Below, piece after piece: positions 1 to 10,934 of a stretch of DNA of 42,383 nt. Origin of the DNA: Seminavis robusta (taxonomy: Eukaryota; Bacillariophyta; Bacillariophyceae; Naviculales; Naviculaceae); the NCBI GenBank assembly GCA_903772945.1, contig CAICTM010000932.1, forward strand, positions 1-42,383. The letters are read 5' to 3'. A program made the translations under genes and the position numbers. The notes under the pieces are model-generated. The model did no database searches, had not been told where the DNA came from, and was given only the letters and a program-made list of their open reading frames with translations. Position 1 is the stretch's first letter. Each line of letters begins with the position of its first letter.

Positions 1-425
1 TATGGAGGTGGGGTCGGATGATACATTCAACCAAACCCACCATTTCAACGTTGAGCCTAGGATATCTGAGTTGATAAGCCAATGGCTTCATCCTCCGTCC
101 TCCACTGGCGTGGGTGAAATCACGAACCGCTTGCTGAGTTGTATTCGCGATGGTTTTCTTGGCTGCTTCCAACCAAATATTCCACCGCTTGGCAAGTGCT
201 TGCGCTGACACGGCTCCCTTCCTGTTAGGGGGTTTCGTCTTGGAAGCAGAGATCTGGGCTTGAATGGCTGGCCCAAGACTGTTGACGTCAATTGCAACGG
301 ATGATCTTGATTCCAGAATTGACGTGATCGACTGAATTCTCCTATTCCGTCCCCTTTCACGTGGTATGTCCGAATCCAAAGCGGCTCTGAGAGAGGACTC
401 GAGGTCAGCCGAATGGGGATCTTGA
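1..425 (-). pseudogene. Ty1/copia retrotransposon remnant: start of integrase region
   Basis: Read on the minus strand, one frame is open from about position 360 down to 1. It includes the stretch ALAKRWNIWLEAAKKTI followed by RYPRLNVEMVGLVECII. This matches the region just before the integrase core in diatom and other stramenopile copia polyproteins (LARRW.IGLEAA..T, then LRYRRL). In an intact element this part of Pol leads into the integrase that inserts the cDNA. The piece runs off the left edge of the window, so the catalytic core is not visible. It follows the protease fragment at 431-907 in element order (gag, protease, integrase, read right to left). The spacer at 360-430 does not keep one frame, so the element is probably dead. 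Family assignment is confident; activity is not supported. Confidence 0.7.
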
Positions 426-430
426 GGGTT

Positions 431-907
431 CTAAGGAGATTCGGATGTCATGTGAAAGTGAACGAAGTGATCTGGATAATTGACTTCATGGGCAGTGGGC
501 TTCTCAACCGTGAAGTATGAGATAACACCTTCCAGTTGGAGTTGGATTCGGAGGTCACCACAAATGATGGAGTGGGATTCATTGGTTCTGTCTTCAAACG
601 GTAGGTGCAACAGTGGCACATCGTTTACAACTAACTGGTGATGTCGTAGCTGAGCTGGACAAATGAAATTGTTCTGTAATGACTTGATAAGCAAAGATTG
701 ATTAAAGAATAAAATATAAATTTGAGATATGAGTGGGTCGTCATAAGCAACAGCCACAGTTACAATTGGTACTTCGTGTATGGTTCCAAGATCATTTGAA
801 AACCCTTCGACGGAAATAGTCTCTCCCGTGTCATGTACCACGTAAGCACTTTCCCCAAAGTAACATGTATCGGCATGGCTGTCAAGCTCAATCCGAGATG
901 ATGGCAA
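431..907 (-). pseudogene. Ty1/copia retrotransposon remnant: aspartic protease region
   Basis: The minus-strand ORF of 158 codons starts with MPSSRIELDSHADTCYFGES. ELDSHADT is the stramenopile copia form of the retroviral-type aspartic protease active site (LD.GAD.), with D9 or D13 as the probable catalytic position. Further motifs typical of these polyproteins follow: VEGFSNDLG, VPIVTVAVAYDD, a CPAQLRHHQLVVNDVP block and a terminal HFHMTSESP. The protease would cleave the Gag-Pol precursor. This segment is continuous and well preserved compared with its surroundings. Stops on both sides separate it from the gag relic upstream and the integrase relic downstream, so it is a fragment of a decayed element and not an independent gene. 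Confidence 0.75.
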
Positions 908-2440
908 ATGTGTAGCAACGGATCGCAGAGTGCGAACGGCAGAGACTCATGCTCGCCGATTCATGACATTGCTAACTGCTAGATCCACCAGGAAAACAGT
1001 CCGGGATCGTTCTCTGGCTTGCAATTCCGAGACTTGGGACTGGGTATCTGACAACTGTGTCTGCAAGCTCGGCAATCTTCCGCTTTGTCACCATCGCGGG
1101 CTCCCTAGCCTGTTGCTGCTGCGCCGATGGAGCTGAGCCCACTCATCGGGATGGTAATATCTTCCTGGGTTATTGGGCTCAAAACCCCAGGCCATTCATG
1201 GTCCCACGCCCCATCTAACCACGCGGCCTCGTCCCTGACTCGGCCTCTTCCATAGCCTCGGCTTGGGATCTACCACCTCCACGTACCTCGTCCTCTTCCA
1301 CCACCGCATCGACCACGGCCAGACACAGATGAAATATTTTTTGTGGGTCGAGTGGGTTAGCGAAATCAAGTTGCTCGCCTAAGTAATTCATAGCCTCCTG
1401 GAAACTCTCGTCGTAGATGCGGAGTTGCTTGAATGAGCGGACTTGGGCGGTCTTGAGGTTTTGGGTCTGTAATGCCGGACAGAAGCTTGCGAATCTTGCG
1501 GCTCTCAGTAAAGGTTATTCACCAGCGGTTCACAGATCGGTGAAGGCCTGGTAAGCCTTTCACAGTAGCGCTCAAAAAGTGAAGTTGCGGGACTTCCCAT
1601 ACAAAGAAAGTAGTTCAATGGCTCTATCCAGCGAATGCCTTGGTACGAGCCTGGAACGAATCACAACATGATAGTGAACCTTCATGGACAAGTAAGCTGC
1701 TCGACCTTCTGTTGCTTGCACAACGTTGGACCCATGTCAACCAGGTCCACCGTAGAGTAACCGACCGAATGATGGCCAAACAGCCTGATTGTCTTGTATG
1801 AAATGAGGTCCGGTATGTCTTGTTCTTCGGACCAATTCTTCAGGATGCGATGTGAAGCCAAAACCTGGGTCAGCCTACATCTGCGGTGTCGGTATCAAGT
1901 GCTCCTGGCAAAGTGACTTGTGATCTCGTAACATAAGCCAGAGGGGCACCGCAAACGCCTCGCTTGACTTCAGAACGTTGTCAATAGACTCCAGAACTCG
2001 CGGACATCTTCGACCTTCAAGAGTTGGGGAGATCCGCAACATCGATCTCTTCTCGTTCGGACTCGTATAAAGCCCAAACTCTATTCATCTCGCCAAACTG
2101 GCTTGGTTGGGAGTGAACTCAGCTGGATTCGTGTCATATGAAACTTGTAGAACCGTAGTTGTCTGAGTCGCTTCTCAAAGACAAATCCCAGCTGTCGTCC
2201 ACGGTGGGGAACTTCTCTGGGCTGACTGCTGCGGCAGCTTCGGCGTGGCTGCAGCCGCAATGGCTGGATTGGGAATGGTACCACCTGGTTTCCTCACGTT
2301 CTCCAGATGCTCTTGATATCAGAATCGGTAAAGGTATCGAGTGAGACGAAGGCATCCAATCCTTGATCATTCAATGCTGTCCTGTGGCTAATTCGGCAAT
2401 ACCGATGTTATTCTGTAGATAGTTGTTCATGGCTGCAAGA
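908..2440 (-). pseudogene. Ty1/copia retrotransposon remnant: gag region
   Basis: Minus-strand frames here carry gag-like pieces interrupted by stops and frameshifts. Near 2290-2440 the translation reads LNDQGLDAFVSLDTFTDSDI then KSIWRT, followed across a stop by RKPGGT, and then EKRLRQLRFYKFHMTRIQ. These match the start of diatom copia gag proteins (LGLDSF..F.DFND.DI, RKPGGT, EKRLRQLR). Near 1200-1330 a Gly/Arg-rich run (GRGRCGGGRGRG) and a following DHEWPGVLSPITQEDI resemble the RGG tail of gag. Order and strand agree with the protease and integrase fragments to the left. Several stops mean this copy cannot make a full Gag. No convincing 5' LTR was recognised to its right. Confidence 0.6.
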
Positions 2441-2891
2441 TTGCCTTGCCATATTCGCCTCCAATTACTTTCTTCTCTTGCGTATCACTTGGATGAGCAA
2501 CAGTTGTTGGGTCTTCTTCTTCTGCTCCTATTCCAACAGACAAACTGTACACACCAGAAAGTAAGGCTGTATTCCACGGAATGAGCTCTGCACACCCATC
2601 TGTGGCAGTCTAGGCCAAAACTCTTGGATGAGGCGTCCCCTCTCCTTGGCTCAACCGGTTTCTTTGGTGACAATGAGGCAGGAATTGATCCAGACTGGAG
2701 GATCAATATTCCAAGTCCAAACCTCTGCTTCCCACTTGGAAATCTCTATCTCTCGCTCCACTTGAGAGTGCCCCTTCTTCTTGAGAGGTCTTCTGTTGCT
2801 ATGCCGCTTGGAGGTCTTCTCTTCTTCTCTTGTTCCTCTGCCGATTACACTGGCAATGAGGATCTCTTCTTGTCGTTCTGTAACTCCGAAA
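2441..2891. other. No gene recognised; possible 5' flank of the copia relic
   Basis: Pyrimidine-rich sequence on the plus strand with many ctt runs. It lies where the leader or 5' LTR of the minus-strand copia relic would be expected. I could not identify LTR ends or a primer-binding site. Confidence 0.3.
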
Positions 2892-3181
2892 CGGTAGCTT
2901 CGAATCGGCGACAATGGCGCTGCTTCGAATGAACGAACGAATGAACCGTTTGGTTAACAGGCTCCTTCTTCTTTCTTCTTTCTTCTTCTTCTTCTTTCTT
3001 CTCGACAAGCGAACGACAGTAGCGTCGCGTCGTCTTCTTCTCGTCGTTCGAACGGTAGCTTCGAACGTATCTTCTTCGACAATGGCGCTCGTCGTCGTTC
3101 GAACGGTAGCTTCGAACGTATCTTCTTCGACAATGGCGTTCGAGCGAACGAGCGAACGACGGTAGCTCTTCGAACGTAGCT
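2892..3181 (+). repeat. 51-base tandem repeat with degenerate flanking copies
   Basis: Two adjacent copies of a 51-base unit start at 3046 and 3097. Each begins gttcgaacggtagcttcgaa and continues cgtatcttcttcgacaatgg. They are almost identical. Degenerate partial copies lie at about 2892-2931 (aacggtagcttcgaa, then cgacaatggcgct) and about 3150-3181. Between them is a ctt-rich tract (2960-3003). The unit is 17 codons long, but the frames look like shadow ORFs of a CG- and TTCGAA-rich satellite. The core ttcgaa is palindromic. Confidence 0.75.
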
Positions 3182-3693
3182 CTTCTCTTGTCTTCTTCTT
3201 GTCGCTCGCAACGCGTACCGTTCGAACGTTGCGATCGTTGAGCTGATAAGCTACCACGCCTGATAAGCCGAAAAAGGCTGATGGTGGTGATAAAGAGGTT
3301 GCTATAGAGTTGCGTGTGTGTTTACTACTTGGTTGTTGTGGTTGTGGTTGATTTTAGTAATCTGGTAACTGGATAGTCATAAATCGCTACCACAGGTCAT
3401 TTTCGTTTTTGTGATTGAATCTATCGTTTTTGTGATTGATCGATTGATCTGATCTGTGACAGCGAAAGATACCGCCATTGGAAACCCCATCTCTAAACCA
3501 ATTTCGTGACCAAAATGCCACGTCATTGTTGCAGAAGCAGCTGTCCTGCCGGCTGATTGTTCTTCCAATGACGATGCCGAAGAACATGAATGATGAGAGA
3601 GGGAAGCGCCATCGCCATCAAGGTCGAGATCTAAGAAAGAATCCATCACCTATTCGATCGTTAGATCTACAACCTAACCAAAGAAAGAGTAGG

Positions 3694-4746
3694 ATGATGC
3701 ACAGGATGAAGCTTGTGGCTGCTTGGTTGTCTGTGTGGCATGTCTGCACTACCAATATCTGTCATGGCTTTGTCTCACACGTTGGTACGGGTAGTATTGC
3801 CATCATCCGTAGTAGTTCCAGCTTTACTACTAGTACTACTACCGGTATATTGTACGGAACAAGTGGTGATGCCAACAGCGAGGAAGACGAAGATATGGAT
3901 GTGGAACGGGAACGACAACGTCTCGAGTCTCTGCTCGGTTCTACCGGTAGCAGCAATAGTACCACCACCGATACCACCACCACCAATAAGGACAAGGAGT
4001 TGGATCTGTCATCCCTTCCCATGGACGAATGGAACCAACAAATCCGCCATCCACCCTTATTGACATCGATTGGTCGAGAACGCATGGAATTGGAAATCAC
4101 ATTGCTCGAATCGTTGGCGGAAAGTGACGATGCCATTCCCGAACTGTGGAATCTCTGGTACAATGCGCGTGGTGCCAGTGCCGCCAAGGAACTGTATCAA
4201 ACGGAATCATTGGTCGCACAAGGACAACCGGCTGCCTGGAAACAAGCCGAAGAATTGTTGCGTCACATCATTGCCAAGGAAGGCATTCATTGGGTCGAAC
4301 CCCTCAATCGATTGGCCACATTAATGTTTCTGCAGTCGCGACACGAAGAAAGCCAACAATTGTGTCAACTCGTACTGGCACTCAAACCGTGGCATTTCGG
4401 GGCACTCAGTGGTTTGGTCATGGTACAACAGGGATTGCAAAATCCACAGGGCATGGTGGATGCAGCACGACAACGCATGCCGCCGCTTCCACCCGCCAAA
4501 GGAGAAACACCACCATCACCACCACCTGGATTGGAAGATTTGGAAACACGACAACAATGGGTCGATCGCATGTTGGATTGCGCCAATGCCAGGTTGTTGC
4601 GTCAAGAAATGGGATTGGAAGAATCCTTTGCCGATTTGGATGACAAAACGAAACAGACAGACAGTAATCTCAACAACAAGGAGGATACAACCACAACCAC
4701 AACAACATCACCGAAAGAAGAGGACGAAGAAGATGCATGGCAGTGA
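3694..4746 (+). CDS. Putative plastid-targeted TPR-like protein (hypothetical)
   Basis: I start this at the ATG at 3694 (350 residues), although the frame is open from 3478. From 3694 the protein begins MMHRMKLVAAWLSVWHVC, a short basic n-region and hydrophobic core, then CHG followed by FVSHVGTG. A Phe directly after the predicted cleavage point is the hallmark of diatom plastid pre-sequences, so plastid import is a reasonable inference. The middle part (about residues 140-260) is helical with TPR-like spacing, for example AAWKQAEELLRHIIAKEG, HWVEPLNRLATLMFLQSRHE and SQQLCQLVLALKPWHFGALS. The ends are low complexity: Ser/Thr-rich after the transit region and acidic/Thr-rich at the C-terminus. 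TPR proteins act as assembly or interaction scaffolds; no catalytic motif is seen. The exact role is unknown, and the 3478 start remains possible. Confidence 0.65.
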   Translation: MMHRMKLVAAWLSVWHVCTTNICHGFVSHVGTGSIAIIRSSSSFTTSTTTGILYGTSGDANSEEDEDMDVERERQRLESLLGSTGSSNSTTTDTTTTNKDKELDLSSLPMDEWNQQIRHPPLLTSIGRERMELEITLLESLAESDDAIPELWNLWYNARGASAAKELYQTESLVAQGQPAAWKQAEELLRHIIAKEGIHWVEPLNRLATLMFLQSRHEESQQLCQLVLALKPWHFGALSGLVMVQQGLQNPQGMVDAARQRMPPLPPAKGETPPSPPPGLEDLETRQQWVDRMLDCANARLLRQEMGLEESFADLDDKTKQTDSNLNNKEDTTTTTTTSPKEEDEEDAWQ

Positions 4747-5127
4747 TCGATGTGGACTGACTAGATGTTTTCTCGAGATGATTCCTTGTTTTTATGTACG
4801 TACGTGGCTAGTGCTAGGCACTAGCTAGAAATGTGGAAGTGGCCGTGATTATTATAAAAGTTTTTAGAATACAGTAGATTTTGAGTGTGGAAGCTTGTTC
4901 GTTGGCGCAATGACTTGGAATGTACGTAGAATCCCAACTTTCTGTATTCACCTTCAACGCCCGGCGCAGTGAACCTGGACTCATGGCGATTGTCCAGGTA
5001 CAGTCCACAGGGAGAACAGGATGCCTACAAAGAGTTGAAGAATGATGCCAACAGGATGCCACCAGAGGGAAGCTGAATGTCACAACCATGAATCCACCAA
5101 TCGAGATGATGTGCGGCACATGATCTA

Positions 5128-5310
5128 CTTCCAAAATGTAGAGCGACTCTTAGACAGAGAGTTGCCAGAGAGTTGCCGTACCCAGAAGCAAACCGTGCAA
5201 GGCAGTGTCAGCTCGATGAATGATTCAACGACGATCCAAGCGATCATCAACTTCCAAAATGTAGGGCAACTCTTAGATGGAGAGTTGCCGTACCCAGAAG
5301 AAGATCTTCG
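5128..5310 (+). repeat. 123-base direct repeat with coding-like pattern
   Basis: Two copies of cttccaaaatgtag...actcttaga...gagagttgcc start at 5128 and 5251. Their 123-base spacing is 41 codons. In the plus frame that begins at 5042 they read YFQNVERLLDRELP and NFQNVGQLLDGELP. Conservation at the amino-acid level fits former coding sequence, but only 98 codons are open and no start context or partner exon was found. Confidence 0.5.
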
Positions 5311-8300
5311 CAAGGATGGCCGTTCGACGACAGATTGAGCCAAACCGTATCCTCGGGTCGACTCAGCCTTGACAGATCTATCCTTTCGACGGAGCTCAAG
5401 GAACCAAATCGACAAGCCAGCGCCGAAAGAAGATTGACAGAGATGGATCGATGCTTCCTTGTCTTGGGATGCGTTGACCCTCAATACAGTTGGGATCAAG
5501 ACGCTGAAGGACCGCTCGAAGTGTTGACCTTGAACTGCCAACATTGAGAACGGTCACCGTGTCTTGATTCATCTGCTGAAGGAACCATCCACTTGTTGTT
5601 TTCATTCAAGGAACCATCGATGGAGCACATGGGCAAACAGAGAGAAGAAAGGCGAGGTACCTTCTTGCGCCAACTCATCAGACCTCCACACTGTTGGCAA
5701 ACCATCAATACTCGTAAGATGAACACCTGAACACAAGGTGATTGTCCAGGTCCAATCTGCAGAGGAAAGAAAGGTGTATACATTCAACAGGGAGGGTGTT
5801 GAAGTGAAAGGATGCAAAGTGACAGCTTCGGCCAGAAATCGATCGACGTCTCCAACGACAACAGCGATGGGTGGCTTGAATGATCAAGCTGCCCCGTTGT
5901 GTGGAGGCGCCGCAGATACGCCCAACAATGAATCCAACCGAGCGGAAGCGATGAGGCCTTCCAAAATTGGATCATCAATCCTTTTTCTCTGCGACTGTCA
6001 GCGACATGTTCCATCATTGGCACATTGCACGTAGACGCAAGGGATGTCGAGATACAATCTGCAGAGGCGAGCATGATGCTGACAGAGAGAGAGAAAGGAT
6101 TGGTACAATCAAACAGAAGGCATGGTGACCCTTGAAATGCAGATCCCTAAGAGGCACCTTGACGTGCACCAAGCGAGTCTTGAACGTTGAGGTTCCTGCA
6201 GGTGTTTCAGCATTGCAAAGGTTGTCAGTGCTTGAGACCGCCAGCCAATGCGACAGTCTTATTCCAAAGTCCAAAACACGGTATGATCTCGGCACAGGCA
6301 ATTCATCTACGGCCGCCGAACTCATCAAGCAGGGAAATCTTGAAAAGAAAGGCCACCAGAGGTTCTGTCAGTGCTCGAGACCGCCAGTCAATGGGGAGGA
6401 AATGCCGCTATGGTCGCATGGTACCGGTAATGTCTCTCAATACAGATGAAAAGGAGACCCTAGGACCGCTCGAAGTGTTGACCTTGCACTGCCAACATTG
6501 AGAACGGTGGCCGTGCCTCCTTTCATCTGCTGAAGGAACAGCCCACGAGCCATCCCGGCGTACACTGCATGCTCCCCTTGCTGCGGTTGACACCAACGTC
6601 CGAGGAACCATCCACTTGTTGTTTTCATTCCAGGAACCATCCACGGAGAGCTCCATCTACCACACGGAGCCAAAGGAGCCAACGGAGGACCGCTCAAAGC
6701 GCTGGACAAACTTCCAACATAGAGAACGGTCACCGAGCCTCCTTTCATCCATACTGAAGAAAGAGCCACCCGTGGCATAATTGCATGATGATCAAGTTTG
6801 CATGGATGGTGGCAGAGTCAGTGAAAGTACGATGACTTTCAGGAGAATGCTTGTGGCAACCTCGGGAAAATCCAGCCCTCAGCCTCACTGCCCACACCCA
6901 CATGCATGTAGCAACCATGATGTCTTGTTTGACCCTGATTAAAATGATCTTGGCAGTGACGCGTGTCGAAACCAAGAAGGTGGCTCGAAGCGTTGGTGGT
7001 GGATATCATTCCAACACAAAGAACCTCTCCAGGTGTTCGACGCGAGACGAAAGTAGACAGAGCAGCCAATAATTGACTTGACTTGGGTCTTGGGTCGTCA
7101 CAAGAATTGACGAAATGGGGTGGCTCGGGGCATTGGCAATGGGTTCCAACGCCAAAGACCACTCCATACTGCATCTTGCGACGGGGCCAAAGATCTAGCA
7201 ACAGGATGTGGTTAGAGAGCGACATAGCTCGATCTTCTCAGTCTGCTAGTCTGCCGGAGTACAACGGACGGGAAGGATCAGAGCATTGGCAAAGGCATTC
7301 CAACACAATGAACCGGCTCTTCCCTTGATCCAGACTACCAGCCAACAAGAGAGGACTTGTGGCACCCTCGGGAAAATCCTGTCCTCAGTCTCTGCTCGCA
7401 TCCACAGCAAAGTAGCAACCATGCTGTCTTGTTTGACCCTGATTCCGATTCTCTGGACGGGCGGGGCAACGGTTGGTGCATGTCATCAACCAATGCCCAG
7501 TTCAAGAAACAAAATGAGGAACTGAGTCCACCGAGGATGGCTTCAGCAGCGGCAATGGCCAAGGTATGCCATAGCCACCGAGAGCTACCTGGACGGCCTC
7601 GTTCCTCATGCTCGCAAAGTGGCATTAGGGACAATCGAACCATACTTTACCCACGGCGCTGATCCCTACACACAAGTGATCACTTGACAACCGGGCTGGA
7701 GGCGGCGGCAATGGCGAAGGATTGCCACTGTCGTCGAGTGCAGCCGCTGAACAGGTTCCTTTGTGTGAAATGAAAGCGCCATGGTGGGATCGTCACTCCA
7801 ATTCTTCGTGACCAAGATCTTCAGATGGCAATCCACTCGACAAGCCAGCCCCGAAGGAACCGGTCGAAACAAGGAACACAAGCGGACAGAACTGACGGCG
7901 CAAGGTCAACAGTTTGTTTTGATCGTGGATACCAAAGAATGCAGAGTACGGCATCCCTGAACATCAACGACAACAACAACGGTGAACCGGCTCTTCCCTT
8001 GATCCAGATGACCAGCCCAGCAAATCAATTATGGAACAGCAGGACGATCATCATCTGAATACTCAGGCAAAGTGTTCAGATGCTGATCGCCGAACTGAAC
8101 CTGAGTTGAGATGAGCCTTGGCAAACCAGAAGAAAATGGGTAAGTCGAGAAGAGGCATATGCTTGGACTCCTCAGCGACTTGCTTCACGCCCCAGATTCA
8201 GCAAGGTCTTGATGCCCCATTCTCACAAAAAATGATCATGTCGTCCATGTTCAATCCAGTCTCGGTCTTCTCAGTCTGCTAGTCTGCCGGATTACGGATG

Positions 8301-8691
8301 GGAAGGATCAGAGCCAGTACATTGCGGTGATGTTCACTCCACTGGCCAGAACCTTGCATTCACGTAAAAATGGATACAAAAATTGACCATAGGGAGGTAA
8401 CGCCACAGTGGTACCGGTGCTGTCTTGAAGAGACTCGAAGCAGATGATGCATGCAGTCAGCAATGTTGGTGTTGATCGCGGATACCAAAGAATCCAGAGT
8501 ACGGCATCCGTGAACATCAACGACGACAACAACATGTCTTCAAGAGAACCAGTCAAAGCGATCAGCAGGGGACGGGAGTACACAAAGCGCCATGGTCGAC
8601 TTGGAAGACTTGTTCAAGACTTGAGGGTCGCTGATCTTGGGTTGTCGATGACGGAAGTCCAACGACGAAGCACAGCGTAACGATTGGCTCC

Positions 8692-9135
8692 AAGCATTGG
8701 TTTGGCAATGGTTCCAACGCGAAGAGACAGTCGGGAGCGATTCTTCATCGTGAGACGGCGTCAGTCAAATGCGGCGCCATGGCTGGCTTCGAGTTCGGCG
8801 GCGGTCAAGGAAGCGCCATGGTCGGTGATTTCCTGGCGACCGATGACGAGGAATCGACCGAGGACTGGCTCAAAGCGTTGGTTTGGCAATGGTTCCAACG
8901 CAATGAGACACTCCCGAGCGACTCTTCATCATGGGGCAGCACCTTCGAGTTCGGTGTCGGTCAAGGAAGCGCGTGGTCGACTTGTTAGACTTGTTCTTGA
9001 GGGTCGCTGATCTTGCGTTGTCTGATCACGAAGATGCTCCGATGGCGAGGAGAAGCGTGAAAAGTGGCTCCAAGCGTTGGTTTGACAATGGTTCCAACGC
9101 AACGAGACACTCCCGAGCGACTCTTCATCATGGTG
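8692..9135 (+). repeat. Three tandem copies of a 180-200-base unit
   Basis: Copies begin near 8692, 8873 and 9072. Each contains aag-c-ttggttt, then caatggttccaacgc, then gagac..tc.cgagcgactcttcatc. Between copies, gagttcggcggcggtcaagg (about 8790) and gagttcggtgtcggtcaagg (about 8946) also match. The middle unit is open for 69 codons from 8779. Confidence 0.65.
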
Positions 9136-9240
9136 AGGACTTCTTCAAGAACGGAACCAGAACGCCATGGTCTGTGCTTCGAGACCGGCGCCGGGTCAAA
9201 AAGGGAACGCCATGGTCGTGATTTCCTGCCTTGCCTGCCG

Positions 9241-10906
9241 GCAGAGGGAGGAGGCAAGCCCTTTCTCTTTTTCCAGGTTGTCGGATTGTGAGAAAAGAAA
9301 TGAATGAACTCTCGACGGAGCACAATCCATTCAACTAGTTTGGGGCGGAGCAGGAATTTGGGTTCTCCTGTAGAGCTGTGGTAGCAAATTGTGGGGTGCC
9401 TGTAGGAGCTGGTACTTCCTTTTGTGGTTCCCCCATCTTCAAACGGAACAATGGGGCAGGTTTGATTGTTTGATGGTCCCTGCCCAAGCGATGGTGGATC
9501 TTTTGCTGCAGAGAGGACTGTGGCGAAAGAGTACCGAAACAAAAAGATATGAACCGGAAGTGTGAATGGGATACGGATGGCGCTGTGACGCGATGGCTAG
9601 CTAGGAGGAACAACGATGCATCAAGGGTTCGGCAACATCGAGCCCGGTAGGGTAGCCAGACAGACTCTTCTCACCAAGCCAATAAAGGCAAAATGACGTA
9701 CTAGTAGGTCGTCGATTTGGCTTGGGCTGACCAGCTTGTGAAGACGAGGTACCGGTACCGGTACGGTACGGTTTTGGTACGGTACGCACAACGGTATCAT
9801 AGCAAAGCAGTTGTTGCCGTCGTTGGAGTTGGGAGCCGGTCGTTGCTGCCATCGTAGCTCCTTCATCTCCGAACTATTGTTTCGACCGTACTGGTATGCT
9901 ACGGGACCAGTGTTTGCAGCTCCTTGTACCAGTAGCCAACCGCTCCGAGCCGACGCAATCTTGTTAATTCTCGAGCTCCCAGTGCTCGTCGATCGCTCGA
10001 GCAGCAACATTGGTCTCGAGTAGACTAGCAGTGCCTTTTCATGCAGGGAATTCCTTCTTTCGTTTTGTTGAGCGGTCCATACGGTAGTACGAGCGATTGA
10101 ATCGAATCGAACCATGCCTTCAGTCTGGCACACGTAAACACCCACAGCACCCGCTGACATCGTTGGCTAGCTAGGCTAGGCTACCATGATGGTTCCAGCT
10201 GCCTCCTTCGATGGTTCCAGCTCCTTCGGGCTGGTGTGCACCATACCGGTAGTGTCAACTCCAGCATGCCTTTTCATTCGTCGCCGTGGTGGCTAAGTTT
10301 TCCCTCTGTCCAAGGACTGCTCGTCGTCTGCGACCTACTCAAGCGCAAGGAACTCTGAATCGGCCTACCCTGGAGAATTCGTTGCTTCGGAACGTTTTTG
10401 CACCGTACCTGTACGCGACATCTGGCGCTAACTACAGCGTAGCCAGCAAGCAATCGGGCGGTTGGTCTTCCTTGGAGTACCTCCGGGTTTTCGACTGCAA
10501 TCGGAGACACATACTGGTCTTCGAGCTTGGTCTGATCTTCCCAGCAGCCTTTTGAGGCTACCGCTGCCGCTAGCTAGCTAGAGTGTACAAGTAAACATAG
10601 ATGTTCCAAACCTGAGCTATTCTCTAGTTCTTATTTGATTATCAATGACATACATGAAGCCACAGGTACAGTACGCAGGGTTGCGTTCCTAGTCCATGCC
10701 AACTTGAGCCCATTCCTCTTGTGTGTGTTTTGTTTGATGTTCATAGAGCTAATGGGCAGGTCCTCTGGAGACCGGCTGCTTCTTCGCCCGTCTTTCTTTT
10801 GGTGTGCTTGAACCTGTGATTCTTCTGCCCGGTTGCCTTGTCGTCGTCGCCGAGTGCGCCATTTTCGTCTGTTTGTGTGGATCTTCTTTTTCCTACCTGC
10901 ACAATG
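9241..10906. other. Intergenic; no supported gene
   Basis: The ORFs here, including one of 179 codons on the minus strand (9621-10160), have no recognisable domain and odd composition. The stretch holds clusters of short palindromes: alternating ggtacc/ggtacg motifs at about 9750-9800 and tagctagctag tracts near 9598, 10166 and 10570. Confidence 0.4.
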
Positions 10907-10934
10907 TATCTATCTATCTATCTATCTATCTATC
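10907..10934. repeat. (TATC)7 microsatellite
   Basis: Seven TATC units end exactly where the stop codon of the minus-strand EF-hand gene begins (10935-10937), so the array is the first part of that gene's 3' UTR. Confidence 0.9.

Larger units (their letters stand above)
4988..9240. repeat. Long gene-poor block of diverged interspersed duplications
   Basis: No ORF here is convincing, but the block repeatedly copies itself. Homologous pairs, all on the plus strand, include: cttccaaaatgtag plus gagagttgcc at 5128 and 5251 (123 bases apart); ggaccgctcgaagtgttgac at 5509 and 6463, with a weaker copy at 6687; aaccatccacttgttg at 5584 and 6604; cctcgggaaaatcc with gaccctgatt at 6853-6940 and 7359-7445; cttctcagtctgctagtctg at 7235 and 8268; aaccggctcttcccttgatc at 7311 and 7985; accaaagaatscagagtacg at 7931 and 8484; and gcattgg/gcgttgg plus ggcaatggttccaacgc at 8692, 8873 and 9072. 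Short protein-like runs such as WLKALVWQWFQRNETLP (near 8863-8913) vaguely recall leucine-rich repeats. This suggests decayed copies of a repeat-protein gene, but that is inference. Confidence 0.55.

Noticed and set aside
3478..3693. Extra 72 N-terminal codons of the TPR-like gene
   Set aside because: They remove the signal/transit peptide from the N-terminus and look like open 5' UTR. Retained only as an alternative start.
9621..10160. 179-codon minus-strand ORF
   Set aside because: No domain, no targeting signal, and it crosses ggtacc-type simple repeats.
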